Program-made: the position numbers and the translations under genes
Notes under the pieces: model-generated
Told to the model about the DNA's origin: nothing
The model's input: only the letters and a program-made list of their open reading frames with translations
Databases searched by the model: none
Assembly (NCBI RefSeq): GCF_025813715.1
Contig: NZ_CP107532.1
Location: 3,426,001 to 3,490,000 of the forward strand
DNA: 64,000 nucleotides
Origin: Methylobacterium sp. FF17
Lineage (GTDB): Bacteria > Pseudomonadota > Alphaproteobacteria > Rhizobiales > Beijerinckiaceae
Reading direction: 5' to 3'
In this document: piece after piece, positions 56,925 to 64,000 of the stretch
How positions within the stretch are numbered: position 1 is the first letter of the stretch
How the letters are laid out: each line of letters starts with the position of its first letter

Positions 56925-57282
56925 GGGCGGCCTCCTGCATCTTCATCATCTCGCGAAACACCTGGTCGGCGATGCCGACGCCGCCGCTCTTCACGATCTG
57001 GCCGGCATATTCCTTCGTGAGCATCGAGCGGTAGACTCCGCCGCCGGTGCCGTTCTCGCCCATCGGCCCGTCGGTGCCTTCCGACTGGGCAAGCCGGTCG
57101 AGGGATTGCTCCAGGAACATCGACTCGAATTCCGTCGAAGCCTTGCGGGCCTTGGCCTCGGCCGCGGTTTTCGAGGCGCTCGCGGCGGAGGCGGCGGTGC
57201 CCTGAACGGTCTTGGCAATATCGCCGACGATGGCCTTGCCGACCCCGAGGGCGGCGCTGGCGGCGAGTGGCGCGAACAGCAT
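56917..57282 (-). CDS. Rod-binding protein, FlgJ N-terminal domain only
   Basis: 121 residues with the FlgJ rod-binding pattern: KASTEFESMFLEQSLDRLAQ, GGGVYRSMLTKEYAGQIVKS and GGVGIADQVFREMMKMQEAA. The peptidoglycan hydrolase domain of enteric FlgJ is missing, as usual in alphaproteobacteria, where the lytic enzyme is separate. Helps rod assembly in the periplasm. Lies 46 bases after flgI on the same strand and overlaps the FlgN-like gene. Confidence 0.82.
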   Translation of the reverse strand: MLFAPLAASAALGVGKAIVGDIAKTVQGTAASAASASKTAAEAKARKASTEFESMFLEQSLDRLAQSEGTDGPMGENGTGGGVYRSMLTKEYAGQIVKSGGVGIADQVFREMMKMQEAAHA

Positions 57283-57328
57283 GGGAATTACCTCGCGAAC
57301 GGAAGGCGGGACAGGGTGCGGACGGACA

Positions 57329-58471
57329 TCACATCACCTCGATATCGGCCTGGAGGGCACCGGCGGCCTTGATGGCCTGCAGGATGGAGATGAGGTCGCG
57401 TGGACCGACCCCGAGGGCGTTGAGGCCGTCGACGAGTTCGCGCAGCGTCACGCCCTCCTTGACCAGGGCGAGCTTGTTGCCGTCGCCGGTATCGACCTTC
57501 ACGCCGGTGCGCGGCACCACGGTCGTCACGCCGTTGGAGAGGGGAGCGGGCTGGCTCACCTGGGGCTGCTCGGTAATCGTGACCGTGAGGTTGCCCTGCG
57601 CGATCGCCACGGTTGAGACGCGAACGTCGCGGCCCATCACGATGATGCCCGAGCGCTCGTCGACGATGACCCGCGCGGTCTGGTCGGGCTCGACCTTCAA
57701 CTGTTCGACCTCCGTGACGAGGCGGATCATGTTGCCGGTGTAGCGCGCGGGAATCTGCAGGGTCACGGTGGCGGGGTCGGTGGGCTCGGCGGTGTCAGCG
57801 CCCATGAAGTCGTTGATCGCGGCCGCGATCCGCTTCGAAGTGGTGAAATCCGGGTTGCGCAGGGACAGGCGCAGGGTGCGCAGGTCGTTCATCTTGAACG
57901 CCATCTCGCGCTCGATCATCGCCCCGTTCGGCACGCGCCCGTTGGTGGGCACGCCGCGCGTGATCTTGGCCGCGTCTCCCTCGGCCGAGAAGCCCGCGAT
58001 GGCCACCGAGCCCTGGGCCAGCGCGTAGACTTCGCCGTCCGCGCCGAGCAGCGGCGTCACCAGCAGGGTGCCACCCTGGAGCGACTTGGCGTCGCCGAGC
58101 GACGAGACGGTGATGTCGATGCGGTTCCCCTGCGTGGCGAAGGGGGGCAGACTCGCGGTGACCATCACGGCGGCCAGGTTCTGCGTGCGCATGGTGGCGC
58201 CCCGCGTGTTCACGCCGAGTCGCTCCAGCATCGCCTGGAGCGACTGCTTGGTGAACGGAATGTTGTTGAGGGTGTCGCCGGTGCCGTTGAGGCCCACCAC
58301 GATGCCGTAGCCGACGAGCTGGTTCTGGCGCACGCCCTCCACGCTGGCGAGATCCTTCACCCGGGACAGGGCGAGGGCGGGCACCGCGTGGCCGAACACC
58401 AGCACGAGCCCGGCCAGGAGACCGAGCGCGAAGCGGGAGATTCGGACGAGGCCGGTATGTGGATCGGGCAT
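57329..58471 (-). CDS. flgI: Flagellar P-ring protein FlgI
   Basis: 380 residues from ATG 58471 (MPDPHTGLVRISRFALGLLA; signal peptide ending VPALAL). The conserved start of the mature protein is SRVKDLASVEGVRQNQLVGY and GIVVGLNGTGDTLNNIPFTK; the C-terminus has VTLRELVDGLNALGVGPRDL and ISILQAIKAAGALQADIEVM. Forms the periplasmic bushing around the rod. A longer frame to 58522 is possible but the sigma-54 promoter at 58506-58521 lies within it, which supports the shorter start. Divergent from fliX, an arrangement also known in Caulobacter. Confidence 0.94.
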   Translation of the reverse strand: MPDPHTGLVRISRFALGLLAGLVLVFGHAVPALALSRVKDLASVEGVRQNQLVGYGIVVGLNGTGDTLNNIPFTKQSLQAMLERLGVNTRGATMRTQNLAAVMVTASLPPFATQGNRIDITVSSLGDAKSLQGGTLLVTPLLGADGEVYALAQGSVAIAGFSAEGDAAKITRGVPTNGRVPNGAMIEREMAFKMNDLRTLRLSLRNPDFTTSKRIAAAINDFMGADTAEPTDPATVTLQIPARYTGNMIRLVTEVEQLKVEPDQTARVIVDERSGIIVMGRDVRVSTVAIAQGNLTVTITEQPQVSQPAPLSNGVTTVVPRTGVKVDTGDGNKLALVKEGVTLRELVDGLNALGVGPRDLISILQAIKAAGALQADIEVM

Positions 58472-58505
58472 GGCGCACTTTGATGCGGGCGGATGCCGGA
58501 CATCT

Positions 58506-58521
58506 TGCCAGGAGCGTGCCA
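58506..58521 (-). promoter_or_regulatory. Sigma-54 promoter of flgI
   Basis: Minus-strand TGGCACGCTCCTGGCA has GG and GC 10 bases apart and a perfect TGGCACG -24 block. The predicted transcript start is about 25 bases before the flgI ATG (58471). Confidence 0.75.
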
Positions 58522-58708
58522 AACACGACCCTGAGCCAACCCATTGCCTTTGAAGTATTTTCTGCTGGACCCAGGACTCCGGTCCGCAACGGTCGCGGAC
58601 GCTTCCTGCCGACCCGGCACGTTCTGCCGGGCCGTTTACGAACGATTAACCACGCCCAACGGATCCTGGCGGCGCCGGGCGGTCTCCGCCCCGAACGGTC
58701 CCCATTCC

Positions 58709-59131
58709 ATGCGCGTCGATACCCGCTTCGTCACCACAGCCGCCCAAACCGGCGCTCCGCGTCGGAGCGAGACCGTGCCCTCCTTCACGGTGGCGCATCC
58801 CGGCGCGCCGGCCAGCAGCGCCGCCGCGACTCCGGCGGCTTCCCTGGCGGGGCTCGATGCGATCCTGACCCTCCAGAGCAACACCGACACACCGGAGGAG
58901 CGCCGCCGCCGCTCCGCCCGCCGCGGCAGCGACCTTCTGGATGGACTGGACCGGCTGAAGGCGTCGCTCATCATGGGTCGCGTCTCGACGCGCGACCTTC
59001 AGGCGATCGCCGCGCGTCTCGGCGAGCGCACCGGCTCCAGCGGGGATCCACGGCTCGACAGCCTGATCGCCGACATCGAGCTGCGTGCGGCGGTTGAACT
59101 CGCCAAGCTCTCGACCTCGCGCGCCGCCTGA
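58709..59131 (+). CDS. fliX: Flagellar assembly regulator FliX
   Basis: 140 residues from ATG 58709 (MRVDTRFVTTAAQTGAPRRS). The middle has PAASLAGLDAILTLQSNTDT, then RRSARRGSDLLDGLDRLKAS and LIMGRVSTRDLQAIAARLGE, ending RLDSLIADIELRAAVELAKL. This matches FliX, which in Caulobacter links early flagellar assembly to the sigma-54 activator FlbD. Its presence fits the sigma-54 elements at flgE and flgI. Divergent from flgI. The open frame upstream (to 58544) has no conserved features. Confidence 0.85.
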   Translation: MRVDTRFVTTAAQTGAPRRSETVPSFTVAHPGAPASSAAATPAASLAGLDAILTLQSNTDTPEERRRRSARRGSDLLDGLDRLKASLIMGRVSTRDLQAIAARLGERTGSSGDPRLDSLIADIELRAAVELAKLSTSRAA

Positions 59132-59209
59132 CGTCGCCGGATCCGGCGAAGGGTGCCGGCGAACCGACACCCTCCCGGATGATGCACTGCCTCAGGCGGC
59201 GCGGTTCGG

Positions 59210-59764
59210 TCAGCCCTTGGCCTTCGCCTTGGCGCGTGGCTTCTCCTCGGGCTCTTCCGCCATCTCGCCGCCTTCGCTGCCCTCGACGTTGATCTGTTCG
59301 GCGATTTCGCTCAGGAGTGCGTCGGTCTTCTTCTCTTCCTCGAGCGTCTGCTCAAGCAGCTTGGCGGCGTCCTCGTATCCAAGTTGGCGGGCCCAGGTCT
59401 TCAGGGTCCCGTACCGGGCGATTTCGTAGTGTTCGACGGCCTGCGCACACGCAGCGAGTACGGCATCGGCGGCAGGGCTGCCGGCGAAATCCTCGAGATC
59501 CTCCTCCATCTCGGAGGTGATCCCCTGCATGGCCTCGCAAGTCTTGGCGCGGGCCGGCTTGCCGATGATTTCGAAGACCTGCTGCAGCCGCTCGACCTGC
59601 TCGGCGCTCTCTTCCGCGTGAGTCTCGAAGGCACTGCGAAGCTGCTCATGCTCGGCCGCCTTGGCGGACTTCTTCAGTGCCCGTACTGACTGCTTCTCGG
59701 CGTAGTAGACGTCTTTCAGCGTCTCATAGAACGCATCGTGCAGGGTCTTGGTCTTGGTGGCCAT
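59210..59764 (-). CDS. DUF892 (YciE/YciF-like) ferritin-like protein
   Basis: 184 residues. Helical bundle typical of DUF892: KTLHDAFYETLKDVYYAEKQ, ALKKSAKAAEHEQLRSAFET, HAEESAEQVERLQQVFEIIG, then EHYEIARYGTLKTWARQLGY and LLEQTLEEEKKTDALLSEIA. Acidic residues and E-x-x-H type pairs (EHEQ, EHYEIARY) are in place for a metal site. An acidic then basic tail (EGGEMAEEPEEKPRAKAKAK) ends it. Such proteins are often part of the general stress response. A GGAGA ribosome site precedes the start. Confidence 0.88.
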   Translation of the reverse strand: MATKTKTLHDAFYETLKDVYYAEKQSVRALKKSAKAAEHEQLRSAFETHAEESAEQVERLQQVFEIIGKPARAKTCEAMQGITSEMEEDLEDFAGSPAADAVLAACAQAVEHYEIARYGTLKTWARQLGYEDAAKLLEQTLEEEKKTDALLSEIAEQINVEGSEGGEMAEEPEEKPRAKAKAKG

Positions 59765-60315
59765 GATGCTGTCTCCAGGTAGATTTAATTTATATCAGGA
59801 ATTCGAAGCAGCATCCGACGCCGATGACGATCAGGATGCCAGTCTTCAGTTAGCCGATCTCGTGATGTTCAGGGATCACCGACGAACCCTATCCCGTTAC
59901 CGAACAGGACCCGAACTTCGTAAGCCTGCAAAACACCGGGCGAGAGAGCGAAAATTGCATCGTTCGATCCGTGTTCCACGTAAGCTCATCTTTGGTGTCC
60001 GACGTGGCCGAGCCCAACGTGACGCGGTGCTTCGGGTTCCGTATGCGGCGGCGTCTGTCCCCACGTCCGCTCCGTCACACACAAGCGGAAGCTCCCTGCA
60101 TTTTAACGCAGGTTAGGTCGGCGCTGACAGAAAGCGTCCGCTGTTGCAGTGCACGCATGGTCAAAGCGGCTTTTGCAGCCGTTGCGTGTTTGCCGCAGCG
60201 CGCAAAACATCCATGAGGATTGCAGCGCGCTGTGCGCGCGATGCGTTGTCGTGGCCTGCCCCCTGCATTATAGCCACGCAAAATGATCGCCGCGGACCGG
60301 CTGCAAGAGGCGCGA
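59765..60315. other. Intergenic region between DUF892 gene and dksA
   Basis: About 550 bases with no convincing gene; the open frame on the plus strand (59748-60116) starts inside the DUF892 gene region and is arginine-rich without family features. It holds one possible general-stress promoter (60016-60040). Confidence 0.5.
60016..60040 (-). promoter_or_regulatory. Possible EcfG-type general stress promoter
   Basis: On the minus strand GGAAC (60040-60036), 16 bases and CGTT (60019-60016) match the alphaproteobacterial EcfG consensus. It points to the DUF892 gene, a plausible stress gene, but would give a leader of about 240 bases. It could be chance. Confidence 0.35.
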
Positions 60316-60735
60316 ATGGCGAAGATCACGATCGAGGATGGATACGTACCGAGCGAGACCGAGCCGTTCATGAACGATCGGCAACGGGAGTATTTCCGTC
60401 GCAAGTTGCTCGGCTGGAAGTCCGATATCCTGCGGGAGGCCCAGGATACCCTCGTCGCATTACAGACCGAGAACGAGAATCATCCCGATCTGGCGGATCG
60501 GGCCTCTTCCGAGACCGACCGGTCCATCGAGTTGCGGGCCCGGGATCGCCAGCGCAAGCTGACGGGCAAGATCGACGCCGCCCTGGCCCGGCTCGAGGAT
60601 GGGTCCTACGGCTATTGCGAGGAGACCGGCGAACCGATCTCCCTCAAGCGCCTCGACGCCCGCCCGATCGCGACGCTCTCCCTGGAAGCGCAGGAGCGCC
60701 ACGAGCGGCGGGAGCGCGTCTACCGGGACGATTGA
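60316..60735 (+). CDS. dksA: RNA polymerase-binding transcription factor DksA
   Basis: 139 residues from ATG 60316 (MAKITIEDGYVPSETEPFMN), with AGAGG 5 bases before it. The coiled coil carries the tip motif D-x2-D-x-A in HPDLADRASSETD, which reaches the polymerase active site with ppGpp. The globular end reads GYCEETGEPISLKRLDARPI: only one of four zinc-binding cysteines remains, as known for rhizobial DksA forms. Acts on rRNA and amino-acid promoters under stress. Convergent with flgH. Confidence 0.92.
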   Translation: MAKITIEDGYVPSETEPFMNDRQREYFRRKLLGWKSDILREAQDTLVALQTENENHPDLADRASSETDRSIELRARDRQRKLTGKIDAALARLEDGSYGYCEETGEPISLKRLDARPIATLSLEAQERHERRERVYRDD

Positions 60736-60761
60736 GACCGCCGCGACGCCCCCCGGCGGCG

Positions 60762-60776
60762 CGGGGCCTCGCCCCG
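60762..60776. terminator. Small GC hairpin between dksA and flgH
   Basis: CGGGGC (60762-60767) and GCCCCG (60771-60776) pair around CTC, between two convergent stop codons. No T-run, so its terminator role is uncertain. Confidence 0.35.
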
Positions 60777-60820
60777 ACGCCCTTCCGACCCGGTCACGCG
60801 GTCGAATGACCGATCCTGCC

Positions 60821-61624
60821 TCAGAATGGCAGGATCACATCCACCAATTGCTGGCCGTAGCGCGGCTGCTGCACATCGGTGATCTGGCCGCGGCCGCCGT
60901 AGGCGATCCGCGCCTGTGCGATCTTGCTCGAATCGATGGTGTTGTCCGATTCGATATCCTCGGGTCGCACCACGCCGGCCACGATGAGCTCGCGCACCTC
61001 GAAGTTGATGCGGATCTCCTGCTTGCCCTCCACCACGAGGTTCCCGTTCGGCAGGATCTGCGTGACGATGGCGGCCACGCTGGTGGTGACGGTCTCGTTG
61101 CGCTGAACCGAACCGGCCCCGTCGCTCGACGTGGTTGAGGTGGCGTTGAGGAGCTTATCGGCCGCGATGCCCGCCGCCGCGACCCCGGCGTTGTTCTCCA
61201 GGCCGAAGGCGTTGGGCAGGCCGAACCCCTCGGCGTTCGAGCGCGAGCGCTTGGTCTCGTTGCTCAGGTTGGCCTTGTCCGTGACGTTCACCTTGACCGT
61301 TACGAGGTCGCCGATGCGGGCGGCCCGCTGGTCCTTGAAGAAGGCGCGCGAGCCGGTGCGCCAGAGGGAGTTCGGCGCGTAGGAGACCGGCTGGATGTCG
61401 GGCATCGGCAAGCGCACGGGCCGGTACCCCGCCTGTGTGGTGGGATCCTCGATCGCCGAGAGGGCCGGCGTCGCGCCGATCTGCGACAGGCGATCGGCGG
61501 TGTTGCAGGCACCCAGCGCGGTGCAGAGCAGCGCAACCGCAAGGGCCGGGGAGAGCCCGGGGCGCGCCGCGCGGCACGTCGAGTGGCGGATCGTCGAAGG
61601 GTGGGTCATCGCGGAATGGGTCAT
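60821..61624 (-). CDS. flgH: Flagellar L-ring lipoprotein FlgH
   Basis: 267 residues from ATG 61624 (another start at 61609). Signal peptide with lipobox LGACN; the mature protein has SLWRTGSRAFFKDQRAARIG, DLVTVKVNVTDKANLSNETK, LPNGNLVVEGKQEIRINFEV, and ends VQQPRYGQQLVDVILPF. Forms the outer-membrane ring. Starts 48 bases after flgA on the same strand; last gene of flgF-flgG-flgA-flgH. Confidence 0.93.
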   Translation of the reverse strand: MTHSAMTHPSTIRHSTCRAARPGLSPALAVALLCTALGACNTADRLSQIGATPALSAIEDPTTQAGYRPVRLPMPDIQPVSYAPNSLWRTGSRAFFKDQRAARIGDLVTVKVNVTDKANLSNETKRSRSNAEGFGLPNAFGLENNAGVAAAGIAADKLLNATSTTSSDGAGSVQRNETVTTSVAAIVTQILPNGNLVVEGKQEIRINFEVRELIVAGVVRPEDIESDNTIDSSKIAQARIAYGGRGQITDVQQPRYGQQLVDVILPF

Positions 61625-61671
61625 CGGGACCGGACCTCTGGCAGGTCGAAGGGGTAGGCGGACCACGCGGG

Positions 61672-62724
61672 TCAGCGCTGAAGCGTGGGGAGGTCGAGGG
61701 CGGCGCTCGCCTGCCGGGCAGCCGGCGCCGGCCCGACCGAGACCCGGCCGGGGCCGATCACCGCCGCGGACAGGATCTTCTTCGAGACCGGGTTGGTCAC
61801 CGTGATCGCGGCGCCGAGACGTCCGCTCTCGTTGGCGACGCCCCGAAGCGAGAGGTTCAGCCCGGGTGCATCGAACACGATGGTGACGGCCTCGCCGCGC
61901 GTCACGACGTCGGGGGGAGCCAGGTCGCCCGAGCGCAGGATCGCTCCAGCGCCGAGGCCGCGCTGCGCCACCTGGCCGGCGAGGTTGCCCTGCGCGCCCT
62001 GCGCATCCGCCGGAGTCGCCTCGCGGGGGCGTCGCTCTACCGTGATGTCGCCGGCCGTCACCGCTTCGCCCCGGTTCAGGGCGCGCCCCAGGATTGCGAC
62101 CTCGCGGATCTCCAGGACTTGGCCGGTGACGCGCAGCGATGCCTGGCGCTCGCCCAGGGTGACCAGGGCCGCGATCCGGCGTGAGCGGGGATCGTAGCTC
62201 ACGTCGAGGGCCGCTGCCGGCCCGTCGAGGGTGACGGGGGCGAGGAGGACGGGCGCCTCGCCGTCGAGGCGCACCGCGAGGTTGCGGGCGTCGAGGCCGT
62301 GATGCGTCTCGAGGGCGCGCTTGAGCGCGGCCTCGATCTCGGGCTGGGTGACCCGGCGCGCGGCGCGCAGGACGGAGACCTGCACCCGCCCCCCGGTCTC
62401 GATCTCGCCCAGCCCCAGGGCCGCGACGGCATCGGCGATCCGGCGCGCCTGGATCGTCCCCGTCGCGCCCAGGGCCGGGGCACGAAACAGCGGGTGGCGC
62501 TGGACCTCCGCGGAGGCGCCCTCCACGAGGTCGCCGAGCGTCAGCACGTCGCCGCGCGCGGTCACGTCGCCGCGCAGGCGCAGAACAGGGGCCTCCTCCG
62601 CCAGCACCTGCCCGATGAGCAGGGAGAAGGCGAGGACCGCGAGCAGGACGCGGCCGACGGTGGCGGCGCTCACCGTCGCGACCCGGACGGGGCGTACGGA
62701 GGGGATCTGGCGAAGGGCGTGCAT
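61672..62724 (-). CDS. flgA: P-ring assembly chaperone FlgA
   Basis: 350 residues: signal/anchor segment (VGRVLLAVLAFSLLIGQVLA), then LRGDVTARGDVLTLGDLVEG. The C-terminal SAF-like domain has LGRALNRGEAVTAGDITVER, LAGQVAQRGLGAGAILRSGD and GEAVTIVFDAPGLNLSLRGV, with the conserved end AAITVTNPVSKKILSAAVIG. Assists FlgI folding in the periplasm. The extra N-terminal domain makes it longer than the 220-residue enteric FlgA but this is common in alphaproteobacteria. 14 bases after flgG. Confidence 0.9.
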   Translation of the reverse strand: MHALRQIPSVRPVRVATVSAATVGRVLLAVLAFSLLIGQVLAEEAPVLRLRGDVTARGDVLTLGDLVEGASAEVQRHPLFRAPALGATGTIQARRIADAVAALGLGEIETGGRVQVSVLRAARRVTQPEIEAALKRALETHHGLDARNLAVRLDGEAPVLLAPVTLDGPAAALDVSYDPRSRRIAALVTLGERQASLRVTGQVLEIREVAILGRALNRGEAVTAGDITVERRPREATPADAQGAQGNLAGQVAQRGLGAGAILRSGDLAPPDVVTRGEAVTIVFDAPGLNLSLRGVANESGRLGAAITVTNPVSKKILSAAVIGPGRVSVGPAPAARQASAALDLPTLQR

Positions 62725-62738
62725 GGTCAGGAGCCCGG

Positions 62739-63530
62739 TCAGCTGCGGAACATCTGGGAGGTGGTGGAGAGCATCTGGTCGGCGGCCGTCACCACCTTCG
62801 AGTTCATCTCGTAGGCGCGCTGAGCCGCGATGAGCGAGGAGATCTCGGTGACGGCGTTGACGTTCGCCTCTTCGAGGTAGCTCTGCTGCAGGTTGCCGAA
62901 GCCTTCCGCGCCGGGCAGGCCGGTGATCGCGGCACCCGAGGCGGCGGTCTCGATGAACAGGTTGTCGCCGATCGATTCGAGGCCGACCTTGTTGACGAAG
63001 CGGGCGAGCTGGAATTGCCCGAGCGCCTGCGGCGCGGTCTGGCCGGGGATTGTCGCCTGAACCGCGCCCTGGGCGCTGATCGTCACCGAGGTGGCAGTGC
63101 TCGGCACCGTGATCCCGGGATCGACGAGGTAGCCGTCGCGGGTGACGAGCTGCCCCTGCGCGGAAAGGTCGAACGAACCATCGCGGGTATAGGCGGTGCG
63201 GCCGTCCGGCAGGGTGATGCGGAACAGGCCCTCACCCCGGATCGCGACGTCGTACTCCTTCTCCGTGGTCGTCAGCGTCCCCTGCGACATGACCCGGGCG
63301 GTGGAGGTGGTCTTCACGCCCGAGCCGATGGCGAGACCGGCCGGCAGCTGCGTGTTCTGGTCGGAGGTCGAGGAGCCGGCCCGGCGCAGGTTCTGGTAGA
63401 GCAGATCCTGGAAATGCGGCTGCTGGCGCTTGTAGCCGGTGGTGCGCAGGTTCGCGATGTTGTTCGAGATGACCTGGACGTTGAGTTCCTGGGCCGCCAT
63501 GCCTGTGGCGGCAGCGTAGAGGGCGCGCAT
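62739..63530 (-). CDS. flgG: Flagellar distal rod protein FlgG
   Basis: 263 residues, usual length. N-terminus MRALYAAATGMAAQELNVQV and SNNIANLRTTGYKRQQPHFQ, middle KEYDVAIRGEGLFRITLPDG and TAYTRDGSFDLSAQGQLVTR, C-terminus NVNAVTEISSLIAAQRAYEM and MLSTTSQMFRS. Follows flgF by 12 bases. Confidence 0.96.
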   Translation of the reverse strand: MRALYAAATGMAAQELNVQVISNNIANLRTTGYKRQQPHFQDLLYQNLRRAGSSTSDQNTQLPAGLAIGSGVKTTSTARVMSQGTLTTTEKEYDVAIRGEGLFRITLPDGRTAYTRDGSFDLSAQGQLVTRDGYLVDPGITVPSTATSVTISAQGAVQATIPGQTAPQALGQFQLARFVNKVGLESIGDNLFIETAASGAAITGLPGAEGFGNLQQSYLEEANVNAVTEISSLIAAQRAYEMNSKVVTAADQMLSTTSQMFRS

Positions 63531-63542
63531 GCGGGTCGATCC

Positions 63543-64000
63543 TTACGCGACGTCGGCGAGACGGCGGATTGCCGTGCCGCGCAGGTCGTCCAGGCGCGAG
63601 ATCACGCCGGACACCATGGTGTAGGTGCGGTTCACGTCCATCAGCCGGGTCATTTCGATGACCGGCTTGACGTTGGAGCGCTCCAGGGCCCCGGCCTCGA
63701 CACGGCCGGCGAGACCGGCGGCCTGCGGCTGGGCTGTAGAGGCGTAGAGGTTGGCGCCCTCGTTGGTCAGCGCCTGCGGGTTGGCGAAGGTCACGAGGCG
63801 GACGCGGCCACGAATGCCGAGGTTGGTGGAGATGGTCCCGTCGGGCCCGATGGCGATGCCGGTCTCCTGCGGGTTGATCTGGATGGGACCGCCCTCGCCC
63901 TGGACGGGGTAGCCGTCGCTGGTCACCAGGGTGCCCTGCGCATCGGTCTCGAACGCGCCGTTGCGGGTGTAGCGATCACCGTTCGGCGTGCGCACAACCA
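63543..64000 (-). CDS. flgF: Flagellar basal-body rod protein FlgF (5' part outside window)
   Basis: The last about 150 residues of a rod protein: NGDRYTRNGAFETDAQGTLV, TSDGYPVQGEGGPIQINPQE, GALERSNVKPVIEMTRLMDV and NRTYTMVSGVISRLDDLRGT. Position directly before flgG and the sequence of the C-terminal helix identify FlgF. The gene continues beyond the right edge. Confidence 0.9.
   Translation of the reverse strand, partial: VVRTPNGDRYTRNGAFETDAQGTLVTSDGYPVQGEGGPIQINPQETGIAIGPDGTISTNLGIRGRVRLVTFANPQALTNEGANLYASTAQPQAAGLAGRVEAGALERSNVKPVIEMTRLMDVNRTYTMVSGVISRLDDLRGTAIRRLADVA

Noticed and set aside
59748..60116. 122-codon frame between the DUF892 gene and dksA
   Set aside because: Begins inside the DUF892 start region and is arginine-rich without recognisable features.

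Overview
The window looks like chromosome from a high-GC alphaproteobacterium, most likely Methylobacteriaceae (Methylobacterium/Methylorubrum-like). The reasons are the strongly GC-biased codon use, the flagellar gene order with a divergent fliX/flgI pair, sigma-54-type flagellar promoters, a DksA that keeps only one zinc-finger cysteine, and the transporter/guaB/guaA setting. This assignment is inference from gene content; no database was consulted.

Layout. (1) Positions 1-11441 are core chromosome: two MFS exporters, a DoxX-like membrane protein, a lipoprotein, guaB, a MAPEG protein, a ketopantoate-reductase-like enzyme, a tiny lipoprotein, an RsmB/NOP-type rRNA methyltransferase that apparently starts at CTG, a small secreted basic protein, and guaA. 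(2) Positions 11578-45879 are a genomic island of about 34 kb inserted at the 3' end of tRNA-Gln(UUG). A perfect 21-bp copy of the tRNA end lies at 11578-11598, the intact tRNA is at 45860-45934, and a tyrosine recombinase sits next to the tRNA. (3) Positions 46031-50555 return to core genes: an SDR oxidoreductase, prfC, a DUF2189 membrane protein, a CheY-like receiver and a BLUF photosensor. (4) Positions 50809-64000 are flagellar structural genes (flgE-flgK-flgL; flgI-flgJ-like-flgN-like; fliX; flgF-flgG-flgA-flgH) interrupted by a DUF892 protein and dksA.

The island is a mosaic of defence-type genes and insertion sequences. It carries a large helical protein with two HEPN-like R-x5-H motifs and a DUF1883-TIR protein. 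It has a three-gene operon of a ThsB-type (MTH538-like) TIR, a second TIR and a stand-alone SLOG protein, and a pair made of a TIR protein with an EAD-like tail and a patatin phospholipase whose catalytic domain is split by a membrane segment. All four TIR domains keep the W-x3-E motif that carries the catalytic glutamate in NAD-consuming TIRs. In the middle, two essentially identical 852-bp IS5-family copies in inverted orientation (17594-18445 and 33530-34381) bracket about 15 kb of cargo. The main cargo is an 828-residue secreted protein with an OmpA-like segment overlapping a 3334-residue giant protein of unknown function. These candidate conflict systems and the giant two-gene cargo are the most likely places for undescribed biology.

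Six complete IS elements could be delimited to the base from terminal repeats and target duplications: an IS427-like IS5 member, an IS701 member inserted exactly at its edge, three IS5-like elements sharing the end GAGGCTGTT, and an IS66 member with an 8-bp duplication. Two decayed IS3-type fragments are also present. The flagellar genes appear to use sigma-54: GG-N10-GC elements stand directly upstream of flgE and flgI, which fits the presence of the FlbD partner FliX.
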